The notes under the pieces were generated by a model. It ran no database searches, had not been told where the DNA came from, and saw nothing but the letters and a program-made list of their open reading frames with translations. From the NCBI RefSeq assembly GCF_016907515.1, contig NZ_JAFBBY010000001.1, forward strand, positions 186,001-250,000: DNA of 64,000 bases. Direction: 5' to 3'. The stretch comes from Nocardioides nitrophenolicus (GTDB lineage: Bacteria; Actinomycetota; Actinomycetes; Propionibacteriales; Nocardioidaceae). This document shows, in pieces, positions 54,401-61,149 of the stretch (position 1 is its first letter; each line of letters begins with the position of its first letter). Both the position numbers and the translations under genes were made by a program.

Positions 54401-55447
54401 GACGCCGTCCAGGGCCGCCGCGACATCCGGCGCGAACCAGCCCTGCACCGCGCCGTGGTGACCCGCGGTGACCATCAGCACCCCGGACAGCAGGCCCAGC
54501 ACCAGGAACGTCCGGTGCGGCGTACGCCGGTCGAGCAGGCCGACCAGGCCGACCAGCACCACCACTCCGCTGTAGATCGCCAGCCAGGACGTGCGGATCA
54601 GCTCGTTGCCGGCCACGGACGTCAGGTCGGCGTAGGGCACCCAGTCGGAGGTGCCGCGCAGGGTGTCGAAGAGCGTGGTCGGGAAGGTCGTGACGGCAGC
54701 GGTCTCGGTGAAGTCGAGGAAGGGCGGGCTGTAGGCGCCCATCACCAGCAGCGGCACGATCCACCACGCCGTGGCGAGGCCGCACAGCGGCAGCCACCAG
54801 CACAGCAGGGCCCGACGGCGCGGACCACCCGTGCGGGTGAGGATCCACAGCAGGGCCAGGGGAATGACCGCGAACGACGCGGCCGCGTTGACGCCGCCGA
54901 CCATCGCCACCGCGACGGCCGACCAGGCCGCGGCGCGGCGTGGCGAGCCCGCCTCACTGCCGCGCACCAACGGCAGCAGCACCCACGGCGCGACCGCGCT
55001 CGGCCAGACCTCGACGGAGATCGGGCCCAAGGAGGTGAGCATCCGCGGCGAGAGGGCATAGGCGAAGCCCGCGACCAGGCAGGCCAGGTCGGTGCGTACG
55101 CCGAGCAGCCGCGCCAGCCGGGCCGAGCCGGCCATCGCGACGCAGAGCACCAGGGCCTGCCACAGCCGCTGGACCACCCAGCCCGGCAGGTCGAGCAGGC
55201 CGAGCAGCAGGAAGAACGGGCCCATCGGCCACAGGTAGCCGTGCGCCTGGTTCTGCACCTGACCGAAACCGCCCTCGCCGTCCCACACGTGCAGGGCCCG
55301 TGCGAGCCAGTCGGCGGGCGCGGTGACCAGGTCGAGCTTGGTGTCGGGGACGATGAACCCCGGCGTCTGGACGAAGGCCAGGCCGATCAGCACGACGCAC
55401 GCGGCGAGCAGACGGGTCCGCCGGATCGGCGTGCGATTGACCGGCAC
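51341..55447 (-). CDS. aftD: Alpha-(1->3)-arabinofuranosyltransferase, AftD type
   Basis: 1368 residues, near the size of Mtb AftD (Rv0236c). N-terminal GT-C half (residues 1 to about 420) with a dozen helices, DGEGGFGQVQNQAHGYLWP in the first large loop and NVHKFDLVLRLPLVLGL; then a long extracytoplasmic part with carbohydrate-binding-like beta domains (VDAAPDTAWSTALGDEDPWW), and four helices at the C-terminus. AftD branches arabinan in arabinogalactan and lipoarabinomannan using decaprenyl-phospho-arabinose. GTG 55447, 6 nt after TAATCT. The last 106 bp lie under the acyltransferase gene. Confidence 0.9.
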   Translation of the reverse strand: MPVNRTPIRRTRLLAACVVLIGLAFVQTPGFIVPDTKLDLVTAPADWLARALHVWDGEGGFGQVQNQAHGYLWPMGPFFLLLGLLDLPGWVVQRLWQALVLCVAMAGSARLARLLGVRTDLACLVAGFAYALSPRMLTSLGPISVEVWPSAVAPWVLLPLVRGSEAGSPRRAAAWSAVAVAMVGGVNAAASFAVIPLALLWILTRTGGPRRRALLCWWLPLCGLATAWWIVPLLVMGAYSPPFLDFTETAAVTTFPTTLFDTLRGTSDWVPYADLTSVAGNELIRTSWLAIYSGVVVLVGLVGLLDRRTPHRTFLVLGLLSGVLMVTAGHHGAVQGWFAPDVAAALDGVLAPLRNVHKFDLVLRLPLVLGLAFVVDRCVAAWRSRTVPRRDRVNAGILVAAVTLSVVGAATPAVAGRVEPSGPIESIPEYWQEAAAWVDRNAASDSTLLVPGSPFGRYLWGDPRDEPFQWLAHSRWAVRSVGNLAEPGFLRLLDGIERRFAEGHGSAGLTAALRRAGIRHLVVRNDLRAADDIPSPALVHQALAQSPGLARVASFGPDVGGPAEDDVDGQRRVFDGGRQAAYPAVEVYAVGGQVRPASTVTEPTVLAGGPDDLADLLDEGTVGEAPVRFATDVDAAETRTRPRRVALTDGLRMRERQYARIHDGLSATIAPGDVRRTSGRVREFQPGSNGDDRWSTTARLVGARSVSASSSASDATAIGGSERGRLPYAAVDAAPDTAWSTALGDEDPWWRVDLDQPRSVSVVTVRTPEGVGRQRLRVVTTTGASEPVVVSAGGARRLSVPGAGRTPWVRVEAVGDPTGLALAEVEVPGLVVDRVLDLPRLPAAWGSPDLVSLRADRDGRTGCAVVSDAVRCAAGTARTGEDGPVLRRSVPLAAARSYDVRAGAVPRAGAALDGLILRDQPVTVRVSSTAVPDPRAGAVAMVDGAVDTAWLAAPDDESPTIELAWLGVRPVSGITLSVARSTAASRPLRVQVRLWNGTRSTVEQVELDSRGHASLPTTRADRVTIEVLESETVVDAGRTGSLDGAPVGVGEVRLTGVPYLPLALPDRPVELPCGTGPTLRIGERLLPTSVTASPTGLLSGAPVETRVCDVAGALDLPAGDLDVAFARSDAFAPDTVTLTATDDPGEPVGFGGRELGGSSAVERTVDADAAGQVVVLRENANRGWSARQGEHRLRAVVVDGWQQGFRAEEAGVVRVRFAPDTAYRVGLLAGLACLLGLAAAVLVRGRGDPPALDEWRLGLVPGVALSLLVAGLLAGTVGLLVGIATTTAALLLRRRQPEAVPWLLAVPVLVTALGYVTGPIGSGAGWAGERAWLGYLPLVPLVSLAVVDASRRSGKSRLSRIAGRSTSR

Positions 55448-55453
55448 GCGGCG

Positions 55454-55459
55454 AGATTA
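55454..55459 (-). promoter_or_regulatory. -10 element of aftD
   Basis: TAATCT on the minus strand, 6 nt before the GTG at 55447. Confidence 0.6.
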
Positions 55460-55525
55460 CAGGCACCGAGGCGCCCGCCGGCCGAGCGCGACGCGCGGAG
55501 CGGCGGCAAAACGGCGGATCCGGGC

Positions 55526-55531
55526 TAGACT
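55526..55531 (+). promoter_or_regulatory. -10 element of the glycosyltransferase gene
   Basis: TAGACT, 8 nt before the ATG at 55540. Confidence 0.5.
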
Positions 55532-55539
55532 CCGCTGCC

Positions 55540-56727
55540 ATGGAGGTTTGGGAGGACCTCCGGGGGAGGGACGTCGTCGTTCTCAGCTGGCGCGATACGC
55601 GCAATCCTGAGGGCGGCGGTGCGGAGCTTTACCTGGAGAAGGTCACACAGGGTCTGATCGCGCGCGGTTGCCGGGTCACGGTGTTCACCGCTGCGTACGA
55701 CGGAGCGCCGGTCGACGAGGTCGTCGACGGCATCCGCTACGTGCGCCGGGGCACCAAGCTCACGGTCTACCTCGAAGGCATGCGCGCGCTGCGGCGCGGC
55801 GACCTGGGCGATCCGGATGTCGTCGTCGACGTGCAGAACGGCCTGCCGTTCTTCACCCGGCTGGTCACCCGCAAGCCCGTCGTCGTCCTCGTCCACCACG
55901 TGCACCGCGAGCAGTGGCCGGTGGTCTACCCCGGTCTCACCGGTCGTGTGGGCTGGTGGCTCGAGAGCCGGTTCGCGCCCTGGCTCTACCGGCGCAGCCG
56001 CTACGTGTCGGTGTCGGAGGCGACCCGCGAGGAGCTGGGTGAGCTCGGCGTCGACCCCGCGCGGGTGACCGTCGTCCACAACGGCACCGAGCCCGCGCCG
56101 CTGACCGCGCCCGGCAAGTCGCCGACGCCCCATGTCGCCGTGGTCGGCCGGCTGGTCCCCCACAAGCAGGTGGAGCACGCCATCGACGCGGTGCTCGCGG
56201 CGCGGGTCGTCTACCCCGACCTGACCCTCGACATCGTCGGCGACGGCTGGTGGCGCGACGAGCTGCACGCCTACGCCGCCGCACGCGAGGCCGGCGACGC
56301 GGTGCGCTTCCTCGGCCATGTCGACGAGGAGACCAAGCACGACGCCTACGAGCGCGCCTGGCTGCTGCTGCTGCCCTCGCTCAAGGAGGGCTGGGGCCTG
56401 GTGATCGGAGAGGCGGGCATGCACCACACGCCCGCGATCGCCTACCACTCCGCCGGGGGCACCCGGGAGTCGATCGCCGACGGCGTCTCCGGCGTCCTGG
56501 TCGACGACAAGGTCGCCTTCACCGCGGCGCTGATGGAGCTGCTCGGCGACGACCGGCGACGCCGGGAGCTCGGCAAGGAGGCGCTGTCGATGAGCCATGC
56601 CTATTCGTGGGAGCGCGCCCAGGACGGCTTCGCGCAGGTGCTCTGCGACGTCATCCACCGCCGCCGTCCGCTCCGCTCGCTCCGTTCGGCCCGACAGCGG
56701 GAGCGGGTGCCGGTCGGCCGGCGCTGA
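55540..56727 (+). CDS. GT4 family glycosyltransferase
   Basis: 395 residues. GT-B fold: N-terminal RNPEGGGAELYLEKVTQGL and QNGLPFFTRL, C-terminal nucleotide-sugar domain with VVGRLVPHKQVEHAIDA and the GT4 E-x7-E segment (SLKEGWGLVIGEAGMHHTPAIAY). It should transfer a sugar from a nucleotide donor on the cytoplasmic side. Mtb Rv0225 is the probable counterpart. Sugar and acceptor unknown. Confidence 0.92.
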   Translation: MEVWEDLRGRDVVVLSWRDTRNPEGGGAELYLEKVTQGLIARGCRVTVFTAAYDGAPVDEVVDGIRYVRRGTKLTVYLEGMRALRRGDLGDPDVVVDVQNGLPFFTRLVTRKPVVVLVHHVHREQWPVVYPGLTGRVGWWLESRFAPWLYRRSRYVSVSEATREELGELGVDPARVTVVHNGTEPAPLTAPGKSPTPHVAVVGRLVPHKQVEHAIDAVLAARVVYPDLTLDIVGDGWWRDELHAYAAAREAGDAVRFLGHVDEETKHDAYERAWLLLLPSLKEGWGLVIGEAGMHHTPAIAYHSAGGTRESIADGVSGVLVDDKVAFTAALMELLGDDRRRRELGKEALSMSHAYSWERAQDGFAQVLCDVIHRRRPLRSLRSARQRERVPVGRR

Positions 56728-56748
56728 GCGCCCGGCCACGAGAACGAG

Positions 56749-56782
56749 GAAGCGCCCTGGAGCCGAGGCTCCAGGGCGCTTC
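56749..56782. terminator. Bidirectional terminator hairpin
   Basis: GAAGCGCCCTGGAGCC (56749-56764) pairs perfectly over 16 bp with 56767-56782; the loop is only GA, so the inner pairs probably open. It lies between the ends of the glycosyltransferase and DUF2613 genes. Confidence 0.8.
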
Positions 56783-56813
56783 TCCGTTGGCTCGTCGTGG
56801 TCGACGAGACCGA

Positions 56814-56957
56814 CTACTGGGTCGAGCCGTAGTCGATGCCGACCTTGCTGACGTTGGCCGGCGACTGGTCGGGCGTCGACGTCTGCGCGTCGACGACACC
56901 CCAGATGGTCGCGAGTGCGACCACACCGCCCACGACGATGCTGGCAAGCGTTCCCAT
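56814..56957 (-). CDS. DUF2613-like small membrane protein
   Basis: 47 residues, below the size of most gene calls. N-terminal helix (LASIVVGGVVALATIWGVV, residues 4-22), a polar Thr/Ser/Pro stretch, and the end VGIDYGSTQ, which matches the YGSR-type end of the DUF2613 family. GGGAGGGAA precedes the ATG at 56957. Mtb Rv0236A, a DUF2613 protein, stands next to aftD; here it is 32 nt downstream of a membrane gene in the same block. Function unknown, probably extracytoplasmic. Confidence 0.8.
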   Translation of the reverse strand: MGTLASIVVGGVVALATIWGVVDAQTSTPDQSPANVSKVGIDYGSTQ

Positions 56958-56989
56958 GTGTTCCCTCCCTCAAGGTTCGCGCCAGCGTA

Positions 56990-58690
56990 TCAGGGCGGCG
57001 GGGCCGGCGCCCGCTCGCGCGCGCGTCTCCTTAGCAGACCGGCCGCGGCGACCGACAGCAGCCCGGCGTACGCCGTCCAGGCGACCGCCATCGCGAGCCG
57101 GTCCGTCGTGGCGACGGGGCGAGGATCGGGGCGGCCGGGCAGCACCGTGACGCTCAGCTCGGGTCCGTCGATGACGGCGTCGCCGGCGACCGCCGGGACG
57201 TCGGCGGCGCCCGGCGCCGAGTGGTCGACGACGACGGCTCCGATGCCGAGGTCCAGCAGCCGCCGGGCGCGGGCCTCGGGACCGTCGGCCGCGAGCGCCT
57301 GTGCGGCGGCCGGGACCAAGGGGTCCTCCCCCGGGATCGCCGTACCGGACACGGGGAGCACGTCGCTGGCGACATAGGGGCGGCCGAGATAGCGCCCGAG
57401 CGGGTCGAAGGTGGTGCGCTGCCCGTTCCAGGAGGGGCGGCGGAAGGCCGAGAGCGGCAACACGAGGAGCAGTCCGTCGGGATCGGCGGCGTGGAGTGCC
57501 GTCCGGGCCTGGCCCCAGGCCGTCGGGTAGGTCGCCGGTGCGAGCCGGTCCGCGCTCCCCCAGGCCGCGTCCGGGAGCAGCACGACCGGCAGGAGCAGCG
57601 CGGTCAGACCGGTGGCCGCGAGCGCCGCGCGGGTGCGCGCGAGACGGTCCACGAGGACGCCGATCCCCGAGGCGACCAGGACGACCAGCAGCGGCGCGCA
57701 CAGGGCCAGCATCCGCGCCCCGTCGCGGAGGACGCCCCCACCTGGCAGGTGCGCGCCGAGCCAGCCGAGCGCGCCCGGCAGCAGCCAGCTCGCGGTCGCG
57801 ATCCCCCAGCCCACGCCCCAGCAGGCCAGCAGGGCGGTGCGCTCCCGCGCCGCACTGTCGTGCCACCAGCGCCGCGCGCCCAGCGCTGCCAGCCCGCCCA
57901 GCACGAGCAGGCTGACCCAGCCCGCGACGCCGGCACGTGAGTCCGGCACCACCTCGGCGTTCCAGATCCCGCCGAGGGTCAGCGCCGCCAGTGGCCCGGG
58001 CACGCCCCCCTCACCGTGCAGCGCGAAGAGCTCCGCACCGACCGGGTCGGTGGTCGCGCTCGACGCATGGAGCGCGCCGGCCATCAGCCAGGGCGCGTTG
58101 GCGGCCGCGAGCACCACGACTAGCACCCGCGTGCGACCGCGCCCGGCCGCCGCGGCGAGCGCGACCACCGCCGTCGCCAGGCCGGCCGAGGCGGACAGGC
58201 TGCCCAGCGGCAGCAGCACCAGCAGGACCGGCGGGAGCCGACCCTCATCGCGCCAGCGGCGGGCCGCGACCAGCACCCAGGGCAGCAGCGCGTAGCCCAC
58301 CAGGACCGGCCAGTGACCGATCAGCAGCCGCTCCACGACGTACGCGTTCCACTGGTAGAGCCCGATCGCGGCGAGTCGAACGAGCAGCCGTCCCGACACC
58401 AGTCTCGCCGCACCGAGTCCGCCCGCCACGAGCGCGCCGAGCAGCACGATCCGCTGGAGCACCAGGCCGGGGACCACCTCGTCGAGCACCGCCACTACCG
58501 CGTCCGACGGGACGGCGCGCGGCAGGCCGGAGCCGAGACCGAGCACGTCGCGGGTCACCGCGAGATCCGGCACCCACACCATGTCGTAGCTCAGTACCGC
58601 CCCCGCTCCGAGCGCGGGCCCGAGCAGGAGCACGGCCAGCGCCACGGACCAGGCGAGACACCAGCGCCCGGCCGCTCGATCGCTCAGCAT
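56990..58690 (-). CDS. Large polytopic membrane protein of the envelope block
   Basis: 566 residues with 12-13 helices. Early loop VLSYDMVWVPDL has an acidic residue where GT-C enzymes bind the donor; the middle holds LYQWNAYVVERLLIGHWPVLVGYALLPWV, reminiscent of the AftD N-terminal half; a short extracytoplasmic part and a last helix follow. Mtb Rv0226c (about 576 residues) is the likely counterpart. ATG 58690 after GAGG. Followed by the DUF2613 gene. Confidence 0.75.
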   Translation of the reverse strand: MLSDRAAGRWCLAWSVALAVLLLGPALGAGAVLSYDMVWVPDLAVTRDVLGLGSGLPRAVPSDAVVAVLDEVVPGLVLQRIVLLGALVAGGLGAARLVSGRLLVRLAAIGLYQWNAYVVERLLIGHWPVLVGYALLPWVLVAARRWRDEGRLPPVLLVLLPLGSLSASAGLATAVVALAAAAGRGRTRVLVVVLAAANAPWLMAGALHASSATTDPVGAELFALHGEGGVPGPLAALTLGGIWNAEVVPDSRAGVAGWVSLLVLGGLAALGARRWWHDSAARERTALLACWGVGWGIATASWLLPGALGWLGAHLPGGGVLRDGARMLALCAPLLVVLVASGIGVLVDRLARTRAALAATGLTALLLPVVLLPDAAWGSADRLAPATYPTAWGQARTALHAADPDGLLLVLPLSAFRRPSWNGQRTTFDPLGRYLGRPYVASDVLPVSGTAIPGEDPLVPAAAQALAADGPEARARRLLDLGIGAVVVDHSAPGAADVPAVAGDAVIDGPELSVTVLPGRPDPRPVATTDRLAMAVAWTAYAGLLSVAAAGLLRRRARERAPAPPP

Positions 58691-58753
58691 CCCTCGCCCT
58701 GCCCTCCTCGCCGCGAATCTACCGTGGGTTCACCGGGTTCACGGCCCACGCCC

Positions 58754-58759
58754 TAATCT
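58754..58759 (+). promoter_or_regulatory. -10 element of the flippase gene
   Basis: TAATCT, 6 nt before the GTG at 58766. Confidence 0.6.
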
Positions 58760-58765
58760 GCTCTG

Positions 58766-59998
58766 GTGACGACCACCTCTCACCCCACAGGCTCACGCCT
58801 GACCCGGCTGCTGCGCAGCAGCGCGGGCATCGCGATCGCGATGGCGGTGATGAACGTCGGCACCTACGGCTTCCAGATGATCTCCGCGCGCCTCCTCGGC
58901 CCGGGACAATACGGAGCGCTCGCCGGCGTCATGGCGCTGATGATGGTGCTGTCCGTGCTCCAGCTCGGGCTTCAGGCCACCTCGGCGCGGCGGATCGCCG
59001 CCGACCCCGCACACGTCGCGGCCGTAGAGGCGGCGGTGCTGCGCACCGGGTGGCGCACCGCGCTGGTCCTCGGCACCGTGACCGTGCTCGCCGCTCCTCT
59101 GGTGACCAAGCTGCTGCGCCTCGACGGGCTGCTGCCGGCCGTCCTGCTGGGACTGGCGGTCGTGCCGACGACCGTGATGGGCGCCCAGGCGGGCGTGCTC
59201 CAGGGCGAGCGCCGCTGGTTCCCGCTGAGCCTGGTCTACCTCTCGGTGGGTGTGCCCCGGGTGGCCCTCGGCCTCGCCTTCCTGCTGGTGTGGCGTTCCG
59301 AGAGCAGCGCGATGCTCGCCATCCTGGTATCGACCTGGGTGCCCGTGCTGGTCGGCTCCTGGGCGCTCGGACGTCACCCCCGGCGGTCGTCGAGCGTGTC
59401 CGAGGTCGAGATCCGCCGCGACGTGCTGCGCGAGACGCTCGGCAGCTCGGTCGCGCTGCTGGCCTTCTTCGCGATGGCGAATCTCGACATCGTGGTCGCC
59501 CGCAGCATCCTCGACGAGCACGACGCGGGCCTCTACGCCGGCGGTCTCATCGTCACCAAGGCGGTGCTGTTCCTGCCCCAGTTCGCGGTGGTGGTGCTGT
59601 TCCCGTCGATGTCGACCGACGGCGAGAGCCGGAGCGCGATCGCCAAGGGGCTGGTGTTCCTCGGCACCCTCGGCGCGGCCGGCGTCGCCGCGACGTACCT
59701 GCTGTCCGGCCTCGCGCTGGTCTTCGTCGGCGGCGCGGAGTATTCCGGCGTCCAGGACCGGCTGTGGATCTTCGCGGCGCTCGGCGCGCTGCTCTCGCTG
59801 CTCCAGCTCCTCGTCTACGCCGGACTGGCGACCCGCGGCGTCGCGACGAAGTACGTCGTGGGCATCGGCGCGCTCGCGCTCGTCGGGCTCGGCGCGACCT
59901 CGTCGAGCATCACCGGCCTGGCCATCACCGTCGGCTGCGTGGACCTCGCGGTGCTGCTCCTGCTGATCGCGCTGCAGGTCGTGCGGCACCGCCGCTAG
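58766..59998 (+). CDS. Oligosaccharide flippase family (Wzx/MVF) protein
   Basis: 410 residues with 12 predicted helices and no large soluble part. SAGIAIAMAVMNVGTYGFQMISARLLGPGQYG is the family N-terminus and FFAMANLDIVVARSILDEHDAGLYAGG the typical middle segment. The family moves lipid-linked sugars across the membrane, which suits the neighbouring glycosyltransferase genes. Its end is 8 bp from the IS481 duplication. Confidence 0.88.
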   Translation: MTTTSHPTGSRLTRLLRSSAGIAIAMAVMNVGTYGFQMISARLLGPGQYGALAGVMALMMVLSVLQLGLQATSARRIAADPAHVAAVEAAVLRTGWRTALVLGTVTVLAAPLVTKLLRLDGLLPAVLLGLAVVPTTVMGAQAGVLQGERRWFPLSLVYLSVGVPRVALGLAFLLVWRSESSAMLAILVSTWVPVLVGSWALGRHPRRSSSVSEVEIRRDVLRETLGSSVALLAFFAMANLDIVVARSILDEHDAGLYAGGLIVTKAVLFLPQFAVVVLFPSMSTDGESRSAIAKGLVFLGTLGAAGVAATYLLSGLALVFVGGAEYSGVQDRLWIFAALGALLSLLQLLVYAGLATRGVATKYVVGIGALALVGLGATSSSITGLAITVGCVDLAVLLLLIALQVVRHRR

Positions 59999-60006
59999 AC
60001 CGCCTC

Positions 60007-61149
60007 CCTAGTTGTGATGTCCAGCCAGGTTGTTCAACCTGGTGATGGGTGCGTGCTTCCCGATTGCTGAGTGGGGCCGGTGGTGGTTGTACTCGTGGAT
60101 CCATGCTGGCAGAGCGGCCAGGCGGGCTGACTCGGAGTTGTAGAACTTCTTGAACGCCCAGCCTTCGGCCAGGGTGCGGTGGAAGCGCTCGATCTTCCCG
60201 TTGGTCTGTGGCCGGTAGGGCCGGGTCTTCTTCGGCTTGATGCCCAGCTCTTTGCAGGTGTCGCGCCACAGGTGCGACTTGTAGCAGCTGCCGTTGTCGG
60301 ACAGGACCCGCTGGACGGTGACACCGCGGTCGGCGAACCAGGCGACCGCATTCTTGAGGACGTCGGTCGCGGTCTCTTTGGTCTCGTCTTCGCGGGCCTC
60401 GACGTAGGCGACGCGGGAGTGGTCGTCGATGACGGTGTGCAGGTAGCAGGTGCCGACGAGCGGGTTGTGCCACTTGTTGCGGGGTTGACCGGTCCGTTCG
60501 ACCGTCGTGGACCGATTTCGGTAGCCCTGCTGGCGCCCGACGTAGCGCCAGCCACCGCCGTCGGGGATCTTGCCGAGCTTCTTGACATCGACGTGGATCA
60601 GGTCGCCCGGCTTGTCGTGCTCGTAGCGGCGGATCGGTTCCCCGGTTGCTCGGTCGACATGGGAGAGCCGGTTGAGGCGACAGCGGACCAGGACCGCGTG
60701 GACTGTCGATGCCTGCATCCCGAGCCGGTCACCGATCTGGACCGGCCCGAGTCGCTGTTTCCACCGAAGGTGCACGATCTTGCGCACCACCGGTGCCGGC
60801 GTCCGGTTCGGCTGACGGTGTGGGGCTGAGGACCGGTCGAGCATGCCCGCGGCGCCCTCGTCGCGGTACCGGTCGGCCCACTTCTTCGCGGTGCGCCACG
60901 AGACGTCGTAGCGCTCCGCAGCGCGCGCAGGTGACCAGCCCTGGTCAACGATCAGACGCGCGAGTCGAAGACGGGCGCGAGGGGTCAGGGCCGCGTTGGC
61001 ATGGGTAGCGTGGGACACGAAGGCCTCCTTTGGTGGCGGAGCGGTTCCTTAGACAGCTCCACTCCACACCCGGGAGGCCTTCGCCCTTCTACCGATCAGA
61101 TCGTGTCGTCGCAGGATCTCGACCAACGTGCCGGGACATCACACCTAGT
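60007..61149. mobile_element. IS481-family insertion sequence with CCTAGT target duplication
   Basis: The element proper is 60013-61143, flanked by exact 6-bp duplications CCTAGT (60007-60012, 61144-61149), the NCTAGN target known for IS481. The 20-bp ends TGTGATGTCC-AGCCAGGTTG and TGTGATGTCC-CGGCACGTTG are inverted repeats with 3 mismatches. One intact transposase gene. The right duplication contains the stop codon of polA. Confidence 0.93.
60008..61018 (-). CDS. IS481-family transposase
   Basis: 336 residues. Two HTH segments (SPARAAERYDVSWRTAKKWADRY; LGPVQIGDRLGMQASTVHAV) then the rve/DDE core: Asp in LIHVDVKKLGKI, Asp in LSDNGSCYKS, Glu in TNGKIERFHRTL. It looks complete. Its TAG stop (60010-60008) is formed by the duplicated target sequence, not by the element. 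GTG start. Confidence 0.93.
   Translation of the reverse strand: MSHATHANAALTPRARLRLARLIVDQGWSPARAAERYDVSWRTAKKWADRYRDEGAAGMLDRSSAPHRQPNRTPAPVVRKIVHLRWKQRLGPVQIGDRLGMQASTVHAVLVRCRLNRLSHVDRATGEPIRRYEHDKPGDLIHVDVKKLGKIPDGGGWRYVGRQQGYRNRSTTVERTGQPRNKWHNPLVGTCYLHTVIDDHSRVAYVEAREDETKETATDVLKNAVAWFADRGVTVQRVLSDNGSCYKSHLWRDTCKELGIKPKKTRPYRPQTNGKIERFHRTLAEGWAFKKFYNSESARLAALPAWIHEYNHHRPHSAIGKHAPITRLNNLAGHHN

Noticed and set aside
50037..54848. 1603-residue open frame on the minus strand and 1038-residue frame on the plus strand at 52412-55528
   Set aside because: Low-complexity Arg/Gly/Ala-rich translations typical of off-frame reading of GC-rich genes; aftD accounts for the region.
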